A stretch of 64,000 nucleotides of DNA, taken from Turnera subulata. Its lineage: Eukaryota > Streptophyta > Magnoliopsida > Malpighiales > Passifloraceae. The translations under genes and the position numbers were made by a program. The stretch's first letter is position 1. Each line of letters begins with the position of its first letter. Positions 35,601-47,693 of this stretch are shown here, piece by piece. Below the pieces are notes generated by a model. It worked only from the letters and a program-made list of their open reading frames with translations, was not told the origin of the DNA and made no database searches. Where the stretch lies: positions 59,421 through 123,420 of the forward strand of contig JAKUCV010002362.1 in assembly GCA_028386065.3 (NCBI GenBank), given 5' to 3'.

Positions 35601-38489
35601 TGGTTTCCATACATTCAAGCGACTAGTTTCATTTCTTGTAGAAATATTGGAAAAGGATTGTCCTAAAAAGATAATGCTTGGGCCTGCCTATTCATTTCAT
35701 GAAGTAAATCCGTAAACAGGATTGGGAAAATGCATTCACCATGATTAAATGCTACAACTAAATTAAATAAGCGAATTCAAACAGTAAATATCCCAAGCAA
35801 TTATTGTAATATTCCTTACTATCTGCGAATCTAAATTTATTGGATGGGCGGGGAGATGGACTAACAGTAAATGGCCCCTCACTCTTTCATCAGGGTAGTT
35901 TTAGTTTTTTTTCTTCAACAACCGCAGATTTTACCAGTGAAATTTATCTCGATGATGTATTTTTATATATATTTTTTCTTTCGAACAAATCAATAAAAGA
36001 GCGACGTTAAGTTCCTGTGAATCCCTGACGAAGCTACGTGGAATGTTTCATCATCCACCACCACCACCTCACTATTAGAGATTTCACATTCCACAACGGT
36101 GGGCGCGAACCATGTGATTCTTTTGAAGTCACCAGCTACCCTCTCCCCCATTTTTTTAATCTAATTTTCTTTTCCTTCTAGTACTATACTGGCGATTGGA
36201 CAATTATGGTTGGGCTTTTAGGACAAAATTGTCACTGTCCCAAAAGAACCATACCACATGAGTCATGGCACCACATAATCAAAACAAATCAAATTATTTC
36301 ACCAGAAAAAAAGCAACCAAAAAGAAGAAAAGAACATGGCTGAAAAGCCAGCACTAAAAACCAGATTCGAATCTCTAAATAGTTTATCCGCCTGCCCATT
36401 AGCTTAGCCCTCTCACTCGAACCATCCAAACACCAAGGAACACCTTACCTTTCACCAACCCCCTCTTTCTTTGTATCCCCCACCCAAAAATCAGAGGCCG
36501 TGGAAGAGTTGACCGGCCAACTCGGGCCAGGCCAATCTAGTAGGCCCACACACACCGGTAGAACGAACTAGTAGTAATTACTAACTTCGGGATTAGCAAC
36601 GCCAAAAACTTTGTCAAAGGTAAAGCCCAAAGAACAGCACCTTAAAAGAACCAACAGGTGGCACGCATGCCTGACGTCAACCCCTGATCTAACGGTCCAC
36701 ATCTAACGCCGCCCACAATTAAATCATTGCACACATCTCCAGGTAATAGTCTACTTGTCCCAGTGTATCACACGCGAGGGTATTCGCTACTCCCCAAACT
36801 AACTGTAACACCGGACGCAGACAAGCTTTATTCAAATACCACCCACCTCGAAATACTCACACCCCCACCATATTTTGAGAAAAAAAAAAAAAGAAAAACA
36901 GCCTCGAGAAAATATCAACCACGTCATGTTCTATATTTATCATACTCTTTTTTGCGTTCAAAAACAAAAAGAAAAAAGTAAAAACTAATAAAAAGGCTAG
37001 CTTTACGCGGGGAGAAAAGTTGATAAAATACAGTTCCTCCCTATATTCAAAATAAAAGAAATTTAAAAATTCCTAAAGTTCTGGAAATTTTGAGGTTGGC
37101 TTTTGAGAAAACAACCACAATTAAATACGGCGTCTTCCACTATAATTTAGCTAACCGAAGGTTGAATTCAAAGTCAAAAAATTTTGCAAGGAAGCGGTGG
37201 TTTGAATCTCGGATCGGATGGAGAGGAAAACATGTTTCTGTTTTGATTCCTAGGGAAATGGAAGGGGGGACAAAAAAATATTAGTTCTTTCCTGCTTCAA
37301 AGAAAAGCCAAAAAAATCATAAAATATTCACAGCTCACAGCTGTGTTGACGGATCATCTCACGTTAGTGGGATTTTTATTTTCTCAGGTAGTATCAAACA
37401 CCATCATCATTCATCAACTTGTTATATTCAAAAATCATTCTCTTTCATTCCTTAAAAAATCAATTTCCTTTTTTATTTTCCAACTAAGTCGAAAGAAAAA
37501 AAAAAAACACTTCCTTTCTGTATGAGCTAAAAAGGAAAAAAAGATTTTTGTGACCTTCCAAAAAAAGGTGTGCTTTTACGGAATCAATGAGAAAATTGAG
37601 TAATCAAAACCAACGAATCGGTGTCATTGAACCAGAAAAAAAAAACGAAAAAGAAAAAGAGAGAGAAGAAAATAACAAAATTCAATTTAGTTTCACAATT
37701 CTGCAGAATCGCACTAAATTTCACTCCTACTAAGCCAATTGTCCTTCACAAACTATTAAAACAAACGAAAAATGGTAAAAAAAGGATCAAAATCGGAATC
37801 AGTGAGAGCCTTTTATGAGAAAGCTGAAACTTTATATCGAAAGAAGAAACAGTACCAGAAGGAAGAGTAGTAGTGTAGTGATACTTACCTGAATCAGTGA
37901 TCTCGCTATTAGGTGAGTCCTCTTCCTCGTCGTGAACAACATCGCCGCCATCATCAACGACAACAATACCACCACCAATTTCCTCCACACATTCCTTCAC
38001 TTTCTCGTCAACTTCCTCTTTCTCCTCCTTTTTCTCGCCGTCAAAACACGCTTCCTTCACCGCCACCGCCTCCTCTTCCTCCTGCAGGCTATGGCGATCA
38101 CCGCCGCACTTCTTCTCACCACCACCCGCCACTCTCTCCGTGACACGCCTCAGCTCCACCGCAACGTCGGCAATCGAGTGGTACTTCTGCATCTGGAGCA
38201 CCGGGATCCAGTTGAGCCTCCTCCTGTGAATGGCGGCGAACGCCGCCTCGTACTCCCCGGTCGCTGCCCCGAGCTGCGCCAGGTGCGCGCACAGGGCGTC
38301 GATGATCGCGTTGGCCGCCGCGAATTCCCCCCGGAACCACGCCAGGATCGCGTCCTTCGCGAAGCCGTCGGCCGCTGCCGCCGCCGTCGCCACCACCACC
38401 GAGGGAGGCGGAGGCGTCATCGGCTGTTGCTGCACTGGCACGGCCACCGGAGCAGCCGCTCGATCCACCGGCCCGGCCGCCATCGGCAT
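32650..38489 (-). CDS. ALKBH10B: ALKBH10B-type 2-oxoglutarate/Fe(II) dioxygenase (RNA m6A demethylase family)
   Basis: Seven exons in order on the minus strand: 38489-37889, 35477-35347, 35207-35090, 34481-34368, 34193-34078, 33899-33745 and 33133-32650. They encode 572 residues. The N-terminal domain has FRGEFAAANAIIDALC and RRLNWIPVLQMQKYHSIAD, then an acidic linker, then the AlkB core: VNVVKGLKLYEDVF (245 on), YILFNKQMKGNRREL, KPPHLEQPISTLVLSE with His372 and Glu374 as the HxE metal pair, and RGNSADMAGHAM with His427, followed by KRISITFFR. Family knowledge: Arabidopsis ALKBH10B removes m6A from mRNA and affects flowering; its HxE pair is catalytic. ALKBH10A or ALKBH9-type paralogues remain possible. 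Intron 2 appears to use a GC donor. Intron 1 is 2.4 kb. The first ATG in frame was chosen. Confidence 0.93.
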
Positions 38490-39500
38490 GATCACAGAGT
38501 ATAAGCTCGGGTAATTATCCTTAGTAACTCAGGTTTCCCCTTTTTCTCAGTATCCGAAGAATCGGTGGAGGTTTTAGTAGGGTACCTGCCGGCCGATATA
38601 TCGGTGAAAATATCGGGATTCACAGAAATGTAAAATTAGAGGAAAAATAAAAGCAGAGAGAGAGAGAGAGTGAAGGGCAGTTTATGAAAGCGAGGGCTTG
38701 TGTCACACATGGAGGGGTTTTGGGGGCGGACTCTGCTGGGATTTTATATTTGGCCATGTCCGTACATGTGGGGTCAGGTGAACCTGACGTGGCCTGTGTA
38801 AAGTGAACGTTGGGTTAGGGGCAAATTTGGAGTTAAAAAAAATTCAAGGGGAAGGTGCAGCCTGGAGGAAATTACTCTATTGGGTTCATTTTAAAAAAAA
38901 TAAAATAAGCCAGTGTAATAATTCCAAGGTTTTAGCATTTCAGGTTTTCTTATTTTGGTGTGTTTTCCGGGTTGCTAATTATGCCACGTGTGATAAATGT
39001 TGGTGATGGTTTAGTTGGCGTTGTTAGGATTTCTTTCCATTTCCATGCAGGGTGGATAAATTCGTATGGGAACACTGGTTGTGGTAACTTTTATGACGTG
39101 AAGGAATGTGGGGTTAAGGCTTAATTATGGTGTAGGGGGGTTTATATTTCTGTTGGGCAATAATTGTGTTTCTTCTGGGCCGTGGGAGATTTGCAGAGTA
39201 CCGTAAAAAGTGAGCTTCCTTAATTTGGATCGTTGATAAAGATCTTGAACTAATATCCTAATTATATATATGGAAATGTCGTGCTAGATTTTTTTTATTG
39301 GTGGAGATGTCTTGCTATATTATAATAGACGTGTAGGGCAGAGAATGGTTCATAAGACACATCGTTAGTATATGTGAATTTATTCTGGATTGGCAATTCG
39401 AGAGATACAGTTCATGAATTTGGCAGGGTGATTGATTCGTGTACAATGTCAACCTGTGAATTGTTGCCGACTGTAAAATACCAATTTTGAAGAATGTGAG
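38490..39500 (-). promoter_or_regulatory. 5' UTR and promoter region of the ALKBH10B-type gene
   Basis: Just upstream of the start codon the minus strand carries a CT/GA microsatellite (38653-38672) typical of plant 5' leaders. No definite TATA box was assigned. Confidence 0.35.
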
Positions 39501-42500
39501 TAATCACACCCCCTTTCAATACAAATGCATTTTGGTCATTTTTTTTTTTGGGTACAATGCAATTTGGTCTTTACCAAAACTAAACTTAATTGATTACACT
39601 TTAGAAAACACATAAAATATTTGGCCATCTCTCTAATATATACCCCTGAAACAGACAATTGAGATTTTTTTTTTCTTGAAATTAATTAACCAACTAGTAC
39701 TAGAATTATTAATAAATCAATTTAAATTGTATGTTCCTAGTTTAGGATTATTAACTACCGTCGCTTTAGTTTGTTTGTAATGCAATGGATTCTTTTTGGC
39801 AAGCAAGAAAATAATGCATGTGCATTTCTTGTTTACTTCTTTTTCATCTTTCTCAAATCCATGAATAAGGAGGAAACGATTTCCTCCACCCCACTGTACT
39901 GTTTTTATCTTCATTATCCTTTTCTTCAAGACAATTGCCTTTATACAGAATTATATTTCAAATACAGAAAAAAAAAGGTCTTCTACAAGGGCCCTTTTTT
40001 TTAAAAAAAAAAACGTTACATCCATCTATCATCCCACTACATATTTTTATGTTTTTGACTAACTGTTTCTATCTTCTTTGGACTCGTCCAAAACAAACAA
40101 TCCAGAAACAATTAGATTTAGCACAACAGAAATAATGAATACTTCCTGTAAAACCAACCCCAAGGGCATATAAGTCATTGAACACGTGGCACTTGCAAAA
40201 ACAGAGAAACTCAAAGGAGGAGAGTCACCAGTCAGGACATTAGGACGACCTCACAGAAGATGCCATAGGAGAGTGGGTCCCAAGCCCATCACCAAGGGGA
40301 GGGGAGGGGGAGGAGAGCGAGGGTTCGGTTTTCTTGGTGGCGGGGCCCATGTGGGAGAGCGCTTCTTCCTCTATTGTTGGCTTGTAGACGATCGAAGGCG
40401 AAAAGGCGTAGGGTAGGGGTCCCACGGCGAGAGTGGTGTTGGGGTGGGGAGCCCTGTGTAGTGGAGGGAGTAGTAAATACTAAAACAGTAGTTAGTGTGC
40501 TCTGCTTCTGTGCGCTGTGCTTTGCTTTGCCTCTGCGGCTGTTATGGCCACCAAAGTGCGTTACGCACATGAAGACGGTACCCCATACCACCACCACCAC
40601 AAAAGACACGCCACAGCCCCATGAACGACGTCGCGTCCAGCCCGCCTGTGTTTTAGCCACCTTGGTCCCCCTAGTTTTTTTTTTTCTAGTTTTTTCCCGG
40701 TTCTCTTAAAAGAGAAAAAAGGAGTTAATACTTAATACTAGTAATTTAGTACACTAAAAACGTACAAAGTAGAGGACCATTTTTTTTTTCTTTCGGAAAA
40801 GTAAATCTCATCTTCACTTTCTAATTTTAAAAAGTGTGGTTTAGAAAAAGATAGTTGCTGTCTTATTCCGTTGTTTTGCGGAAAAGTAGATGGAAGCTTT
40901 ACATAGTAGTAATGAAATGCTTCTGTTCTCTTCCTCTTTGCATGGTCTAAGTTGAGGTTTTGGGGTGGTTTAGCTATGGTTTAGGTAGAGTTGCAGGAAT
41001 CTTTCTTTAGCATTTACTTCATCTGTTTGTGCTTGGCATTTATTCAACGGAATGACAAGGTCCAATTTTTTAAGTACTACAAATTACATCCTCGCATTTA
41101 TTTAAGTAATAATTGGTCCAATATGTGTTTTTTTTTTTCTATTTACGTATTAAGCATTATATTTTGGCTCACTCGAGTTTGGAGAGGGTCTCTATGCCGT
41201 CTCATACCCAGGCTCTCTCCCCTTTTCTTTGTGATTGATGGTGATGCGAATAATAGCATAATAATCTGAAAGAAAAAAGGAAGCATAATAACAACAAAAG
41301 AACAAGTTTGATGGGCAACGAGATGATACTGGAATGGTAATGTTGGGCTCGCAACAGATTTTGTTTTTTAGGGTCAACAACCAAGGGATAACAATAAAAT
41401 ATATGCTGAAAATGATGAAGAATAATGCAATTAGAATCAGCAGTCTATAACGTTTATGTTCATAGAATAAGATTCGTGACTAGTTTTTTTCTTTAATCAA
41501 CATCCGTGACAAGTCCTCCCGACAATTATTTCGATTTTTGACAAGTAACTTAACAAACAAAAAAGATTTTTTGGGTACATTAGAATTAAGACCCTAGATC
41601 GAACTCATGAACCTTGAAAATATAATTTGACACTTTTAATTATGATAATTAACAAATATATCTTTTTTTCCTACCAAATTATGATGAACTATAGATCACG
41701 GAACATGCATACATGTTTGATAAATAATATAAACAAAATTAAAGTTGACATTTTGTGATGTCTGACTCAAGTGTGGTGGATTTCGTATAATTCTGATGAA
41801 AATTACAAGTAGCCATAATATAACAATTATCCGAGTAGTTATGTCCCTTATTGCCTTCGTACCAAAGCTTCGTCAATTGATAAATTATTTGATTTTAGAA
41901 ATACTTTGTCACCTTTACAGTGTCAAATGTCTTTCTCTAATATGTCTTAATTCAACCCAAAACTAAACTTTAGCAAAAGATTCCAAATTTTTATTCTCAC
42001 TTTTATTTTTTAGTGATAAAATATATGCAGCTGAAAAAAATAGAATATCACCAAAGATAAAGAGAGATTTACAATTCGAAACATATTATTGGTTGATAAT
42101 ATGTTACTCACATTATCTCGTAATAAATTATTGAACTTCTTAATTAATGTACAATGTGGGTTTGATTCTATCTTTCTTTTTGTTTGATATTTTTGTTTTT
42201 GTTTTCCCAAAGCATCAAGGAATCTCTTTGGAGGTTAAAGCTCTACTGCTACTTTTATCCATGTTTTGCTCAAAGAGGGGAGAAGAACATGACGTTGAGC
42301 TATATGAAAATGGCAAAGGCACGGCAGGCCCCATTTAAATGGAGGAATGAACTTCCTTGTATTAGCTTTAAGGCTTTAGCTTTATTATCAGTTTAAAAGA
42401 AAAACAAAAATCCTCCACCTTTATTAGATTCTTGGCTTATATATCCATCCACAAAGAAAAAAAGAAAACAGGTTGTTCTTGTTCTTGGCTGACAAGACGA

Positions 42501-42939
42501 ATCAAAATAAAGAGAGGACGTTTGGTTTTTTTGTTTGGTTATTAATAAAGAGAGGACGTAATGTGGCTAATTTTCTGTGAGCAAGCTAAGCTGACCGGTG
42601 ATATAAGGGGCCCACCACAAAAAAGGGCTTGATTCCTTTACCATTTTTAGGAGAAAGGTAGAAGGTGAACATGAGAGGCCCATGTTAAAAGTAAAAATGT
42701 GGCATATCATATGGGTGGAGACCATGCCATCCACATATCCTACTACTACTATACCATTGTTCCCCTACAGCAAAGTCAATTCCATTTCAAACTTTTCTTT
42801 TGCAAAAGAGTTTCCAATTAGAATTCTACAATGTACAAACATCAGTCTTCATCAAGCTTCATTAGAGACCAAGTAGCTGGTCATCTTGCTTATTAATTAT
42901 TCCTCCTTCCATGATTGGACAAAATTTATGTTGGTTTTT
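39501..42939. other. intergenic, no gene found
   Basis: AT-rich, with one GC-richer island at 40200-40660. Its overlapping frames show no protein family and no mature microRNA sequence that I know. Confidence 0.45.
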
Positions 42940-42949
42940 CTATAGTCTT

Positions 42950-45900
42950 TCTTTTTTTTTTTTGGTAATGAAAGAGGCCAGAAGGCCAGTTATAAGCAAT
43001 ACTAACACATAATATCCCTAAGAAGTCTAGGCTGGGCAAAGCCCATCATATCTAGTCTTAAGGTGTCCTTAATACAATCAGGGGGGCTAATAAAACGATT
43101 ACAAGTAAAATCCAAACTACATCCGAGGTTCGCCAATTTGTCAGCACATCCATTGGCTTCCCGGTAGTTATGAGCAATGTGGACACTCCAAGGATTTTTG
43201 AGAAGGGAGTGAATTCGTCGTACAAGTGAGAGATTCCCATCCCTCGGGGGTTCGGAGCCCAAGATTAGCTTCAATACAGGTTGAGAATCAACCTCTAGTT
43301 GCAACTGCCGGAATCCCATATCCCTGGCCAATTCCAATCCCAGCAAGACCGCCCATAGCTCGGCCTTAACAGCTGAACACACACCCACATGTGAGGCAAA
43401 ACCACATAGGAATCGTCCATCTTCATTTCGGATTAATCCACCCGCACCGGCTCGTCCAGGATTCCCTTTTGATGCTCCATCAGTGTTCAGTTTCAAGACA
43501 CCACGCGGAGGAGGTTTCCAATGGATAGGCATTATCGTTTTCGGGATTGCACCATTCATGTGATCTTCCATTCGCCATGCATTTTTCACTTCCTCAACAT
43601 ATCTCCAAATCGAGTTCGTGGATAATGCTAGACTTGTATCCCCCTTGACCCATCGATCATTTCTGGCCCTCCATAATAACCAACATGTTAATCCGAAGCA
43701 CAAAGACCATTCTCCATTATTTTGGGTGGATAAATTAAGAATCAACCAATCATGCAAGTCACAAATAAAGAAGGCCGGGGGAGCTTCAGTAGGGAGTAGC
43801 AAATTCCATACATTGCAAGCTTTAGGGCAATCTCTAAGAACATGTAGTGTAGACTCATCATGATGACATACCTCACATCTCGGGTTGTGGGCTAGATGTC
43901 TACGATATCTCTCACAATTCGTGAGGAGCTTATTGTGGCCAACTAGCCATAGGAAAGCACGAACTCTTTGGGGGCCACGCCATTGCCAAATCATATCCCA
44001 GATATCACTCTCCACATTCCAGTTAGAATGTTCAATAGCATGGTAAGCGGAGGAGATAGTGAACATACCTGAGGGCGTGGCTTTCCATATCATGGTGTCC
44101 AGCCCCGCCTCGCTACTAGGAGGTACAATGGCTCTCAATTTCAAAAGAATTGGCATGGGCAGCAGCTTGCGCAACTCTGGCCAGTCCCAGTCCCCATTTG
44201 CTTGCACATAATCATAGACCCTTTTATTGAGTTGGGAGCTATCCAGTTCTCTTGTAGCATGGTTTAGTAAGGAGCCTTCATCATCTAACCAGTAGTCGAT
44301 CCAGAATTTGACTGACAATCCGTTGCCAATAACCCATTGGATGCCTTGAAGGACATGACCCCATACTTTCTCCATTCCTCGCCAAGTATGTGACTTTCTA
44401 CCATTGGGTTTTATGAACCATCCATCCTGCCGTTTCTGCACATATTTAGCAACGAATATGCTTGCCCACAGACTGCTAGGATTATTCACCACGCCCCATG
44501 CCAGTTTTGTGAGGAATGCGGCATTCAGTGGCTCAAGTTTACGAATTCCCAGACCTCCATTCTGAGTGGGTGCACACACAGCCTCCCAGTTCAAAAGGTG
44601 CATTTTATGTTTATCAACACAATCTCCCCAAATGAAATTCCTGCAACATCTCTCCACTGCCTTGCACACCCCAGTCGGTAATTTAGTAGATTGCATAGAG
44701 TAGATAGGAATGGCTGCAAGGACTGACTTACATAAAGTGATGCGACCTGCTAATGACAAGTTACTAGCCTTCCAGGAAGCTAGTTTCTTCTTCACCTTAT
44801 CCACAATGTCCCAGTAAGTATTGTTGGTGACTCTGCCGTGAAGTAAGGGGACTCCCAAATATTTACCGAAATCATTGGTAGTAGAGAAACCACTGATGGC
44901 AGTCAATTTCCTTCTTAGCTCCTCCTTAACTCCTTTGGAATAAAAAATTCTGGTTTTGGCGAGATTTACATTTTGGCCTGAAGCATCACAAAAAATCTGC
45001 AAGCAGTTTTTCATCACCAATATCTGTTTCTCAGTAGCCTCACCAAATAGAATAAGGTCATCCGCAAACATTAAATGAGATAAGCAAGGACCCTGTCTTC
45101 CAAACCTTAATGGCTTCCAAGTACCCTCCTCAACTGCTTGATTGATGAGATGGGCTAGTCTTTCAAGACAGATGACAAATAGATAGGGGGACAAGGGATC
45201 CCCCTGTCGAACGCCTCTAGATGGTAGGAATGACTGTGTTGTTGCTCCATTCCATAAGACCTGCATACTAGGAGAAGTAACACATTGCATTATAGATGTC
45301 TTCAGAGAAGTTGGGAAACCTGTCATTGAAATCGATTCCTCCAAAAAACTCCAACTAATCCTGTCATAGGCCTTTTCTAAGTCCACTTTAATAGCCAAGT
45401 ACTGTTTTCCTTTTGACATTCCTTGCATCGAGTGAATTGATTCCTGGGCTATCACAATGTTATCAATAATACGACGCCCAGGGACAAAGCTACATTGATG
45501 TTCACCAATCAATTTAGGCAGATATGGTTTAATTTTATTCACCAAGACCTTCGCAATGACTTTATAAGACACATTACATAGACCAATAGGCCGAAATTGG
45601 GCCATACTGATTGGGCATTCAACTTTCGGAATCAGGACGAGAAATGTTGGATTACGGCCAGCTAGAGAAATCTGCCCTTTCAACACATTCCTTACAAATG
45701 ACAGCATATTCGGCCCTACCAACTGCCATTGGTTTTGGAAAAAGACTGCTGGAAACCCGTCAGGCCCTGGGGATTTTAGAGGTCCAATATCAAACACAGC
45801 ATGCTTTATTTCCTCATCCGAAGTCTCCTTTACCAGCCCCTCAAGATCAGAGGCAGAAAGTCTAGGGAATCCGTAAGAGGTTGCCATTTGCGGTCTAACA

Positions 45901-47683
45901 GGAACGTCTTCATGGAACAGATGTTGATAATATTCTGCTGCAATTGTTTTTAGAGTGCTTTCCTCCCAAATCCACTCCCCTTCATTATTTTTCAGGCCAT
46001 CAATTTTGTTATATCTTCTACGCATTAGAGTCGATAAGTGGAAAAATCGAGTATTGCGGTCCCCCTACTGAATCCATTTGGATCTAGATTTCTGGAACCA
46101 CATAATTTCTTCCTGCTGCAAGATAATGTTATATTCCCGAATGAGCTCTTGTTCCCGTCTCTCCAAGGTAGGATCACTGGAACTAGCCATGAATTGTTGG
46201 AGATCCTTCAATCGTGCTAGACAGTCTTTTTTCTTGCGAAAAATGTTACCAAAGACAGTGCTGTTCCATTTCTGCAATTCCGGTTTGAGGCTATGTAAAG
46301 CATCATCAATACATTCCTCTCTCTGCCATTGATCTTGTATAAGTGTTGGAAACATCTCGTGACTCATCCAGGCTGCCTCAAATCTGAATGGCCGAGCGTT
46401 TGGATCAGGAGGAATAAAGCCCATAAGATTGAGTAATATCGGGTGGTGATCAGATTTTACTCTTGGGAGATTCCTCAAGGAAGCTTCAGGGAATTGCATA
46501 CACCAATCTGGATTCATAACCACTCGGTCTAACCTTTCAAAAATACGCCGCAGTCCGCTTCTTTTCGGGCCTCTCCATGTAAAACGTGGTCCGGAGGCGT
46601 CCATACTTGCTAATCCACAGGCCTCAAGGTTTTCTTTGAAAAGAGTACATCTACGCATGTTTGCAGGTCTCCCTCCTGTCTTCTCAAATCGGTAAAGCAA
46701 ATCATTGAAGTCACCCATAACTGCCCAAGCTGCATTGACATCAGCACTAAGTCTCTTCAGGTCTGCCCAAAAGATCTCCTTGTATCTTGGTTCCGGGTTC
46801 ACATAAATGACAGTAAGAAGCCAAGGTCTACTCTTCATGCCCGCAACTTCCATGTGAATAAGCTGTGAAGTATCTTGAATAATGCGTAGGCCAGGTACAG
46901 AAGTTCTTGCAAGCACCCAAATGCCACCCGAAAAACCAACAGCATCTACCTTATGCACAAAGATCAATCCCATACTTCTAACAACTCTGGTAGCTACACT
47001 TCCACTAACACGGACTTCCGCTAATACCACAATATCCGGATTATGAATCCTCAGCATATCTTTTAGAATGCTATGAAGTCTCTTACTTCTAGCACCCCTA
47101 CAATTCCAATAAATGAACTTATTCATAAAGCAGGAAGAGGATAGGTACCCGGAGTCAATGAGACACACCAAGAACAGAGGGGAATCCTTGTGGGATAGCA
47201 GAATCCACTGCATCATCAGACATTTCCAAAGAATGAGCACCATTAGGGACGGATTGTAGGTTTACCGTATTCAAGAGAGTTCCAGTCTGCCAGGGAGGCA
47301 CGTCAGTAGTCCTCTCTGCTGAAATCCTTCCATTATCCATGAAGTCCTGAATCGCATCTGTGGGATCATTTTTATTCTTCCCGACATCATGATCAATAGG
47401 TACTTCAAAACTGTCCAATCTCGCATTCAGCGGCACAGTCTCCATTGTTGACCTTGGGGGGGGTACCATACTGCACTACATTGTTACTCGACAACACAGT
47501 TGGGTCAGACTCTACTTGAGTGCAAGTTTTAAGAATCCCACGTGGCAATGCTCCACCTCCCTCCATATCCTCATCATTTCCTCCCCTGGAAAATCTTCGT
47601 TGTCTAGTACCAGGCCTGCTCCTGCTACGCACCCGGGTTATCTGCCCTATCTTTTCCTTACCAGAGCCCACATTCGTGATATC
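42950..47683 (-). mobile_element. LINE (L1-type), 5'-truncated, near-complete ORF2
   Basis: The poly(A) tail shows as a T-run at 42950-42962. TSD CTATAGTCTT lies at 42940-42949 and 47684-47693. The truncated 5' part (47155-47671) is a charged region of the kind that lies between the gag-like domain and the endonuclease. The element extends from there through endonuclease, reverse transcriptase, zf-RVT and RNase H. Confidence 0.93.
43002..47243 (-). pseudogene. LINE ORF2: endonuclease, reverse transcriptase, RNase H; one in-frame stop
   Basis: A single frame of about 1,400 codons with one TAG at 46065-46067, in a WIQ-GDRN context where a sense codon is expected. The endonuclease begins NKFIYWNCRGARSKR (about 47100), with PDIVVLAEVRVSG and SDHHPILL further on. 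The RT has SPGPDGFPAVF, VDLEKAYDRISW, RQGDPLSPYLF and the active-site FADD near 45060. zf-RVT follows (W-GPQRVRAFLWL, about 43960), then RNase H with LNTDGASKGNPG (about 43460). The rest is open, so the insertion is young. It is truncated upstream and probably inactive. Confidence 0.93.
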
Positions 47684-47693
47684 CTATAGTCTT

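Noticed and set aside
37932..38504. 190-codon ORF opposite exon 1 of the ALKBH10B-type gene
   Set aside because: Shadow of a GC-rich coding exon.
40186..40709. Overlapping frames in a GC-richer island
   Set aside because: No family features on either strand and no splice structure that links them; also no known microRNA sequence seen.
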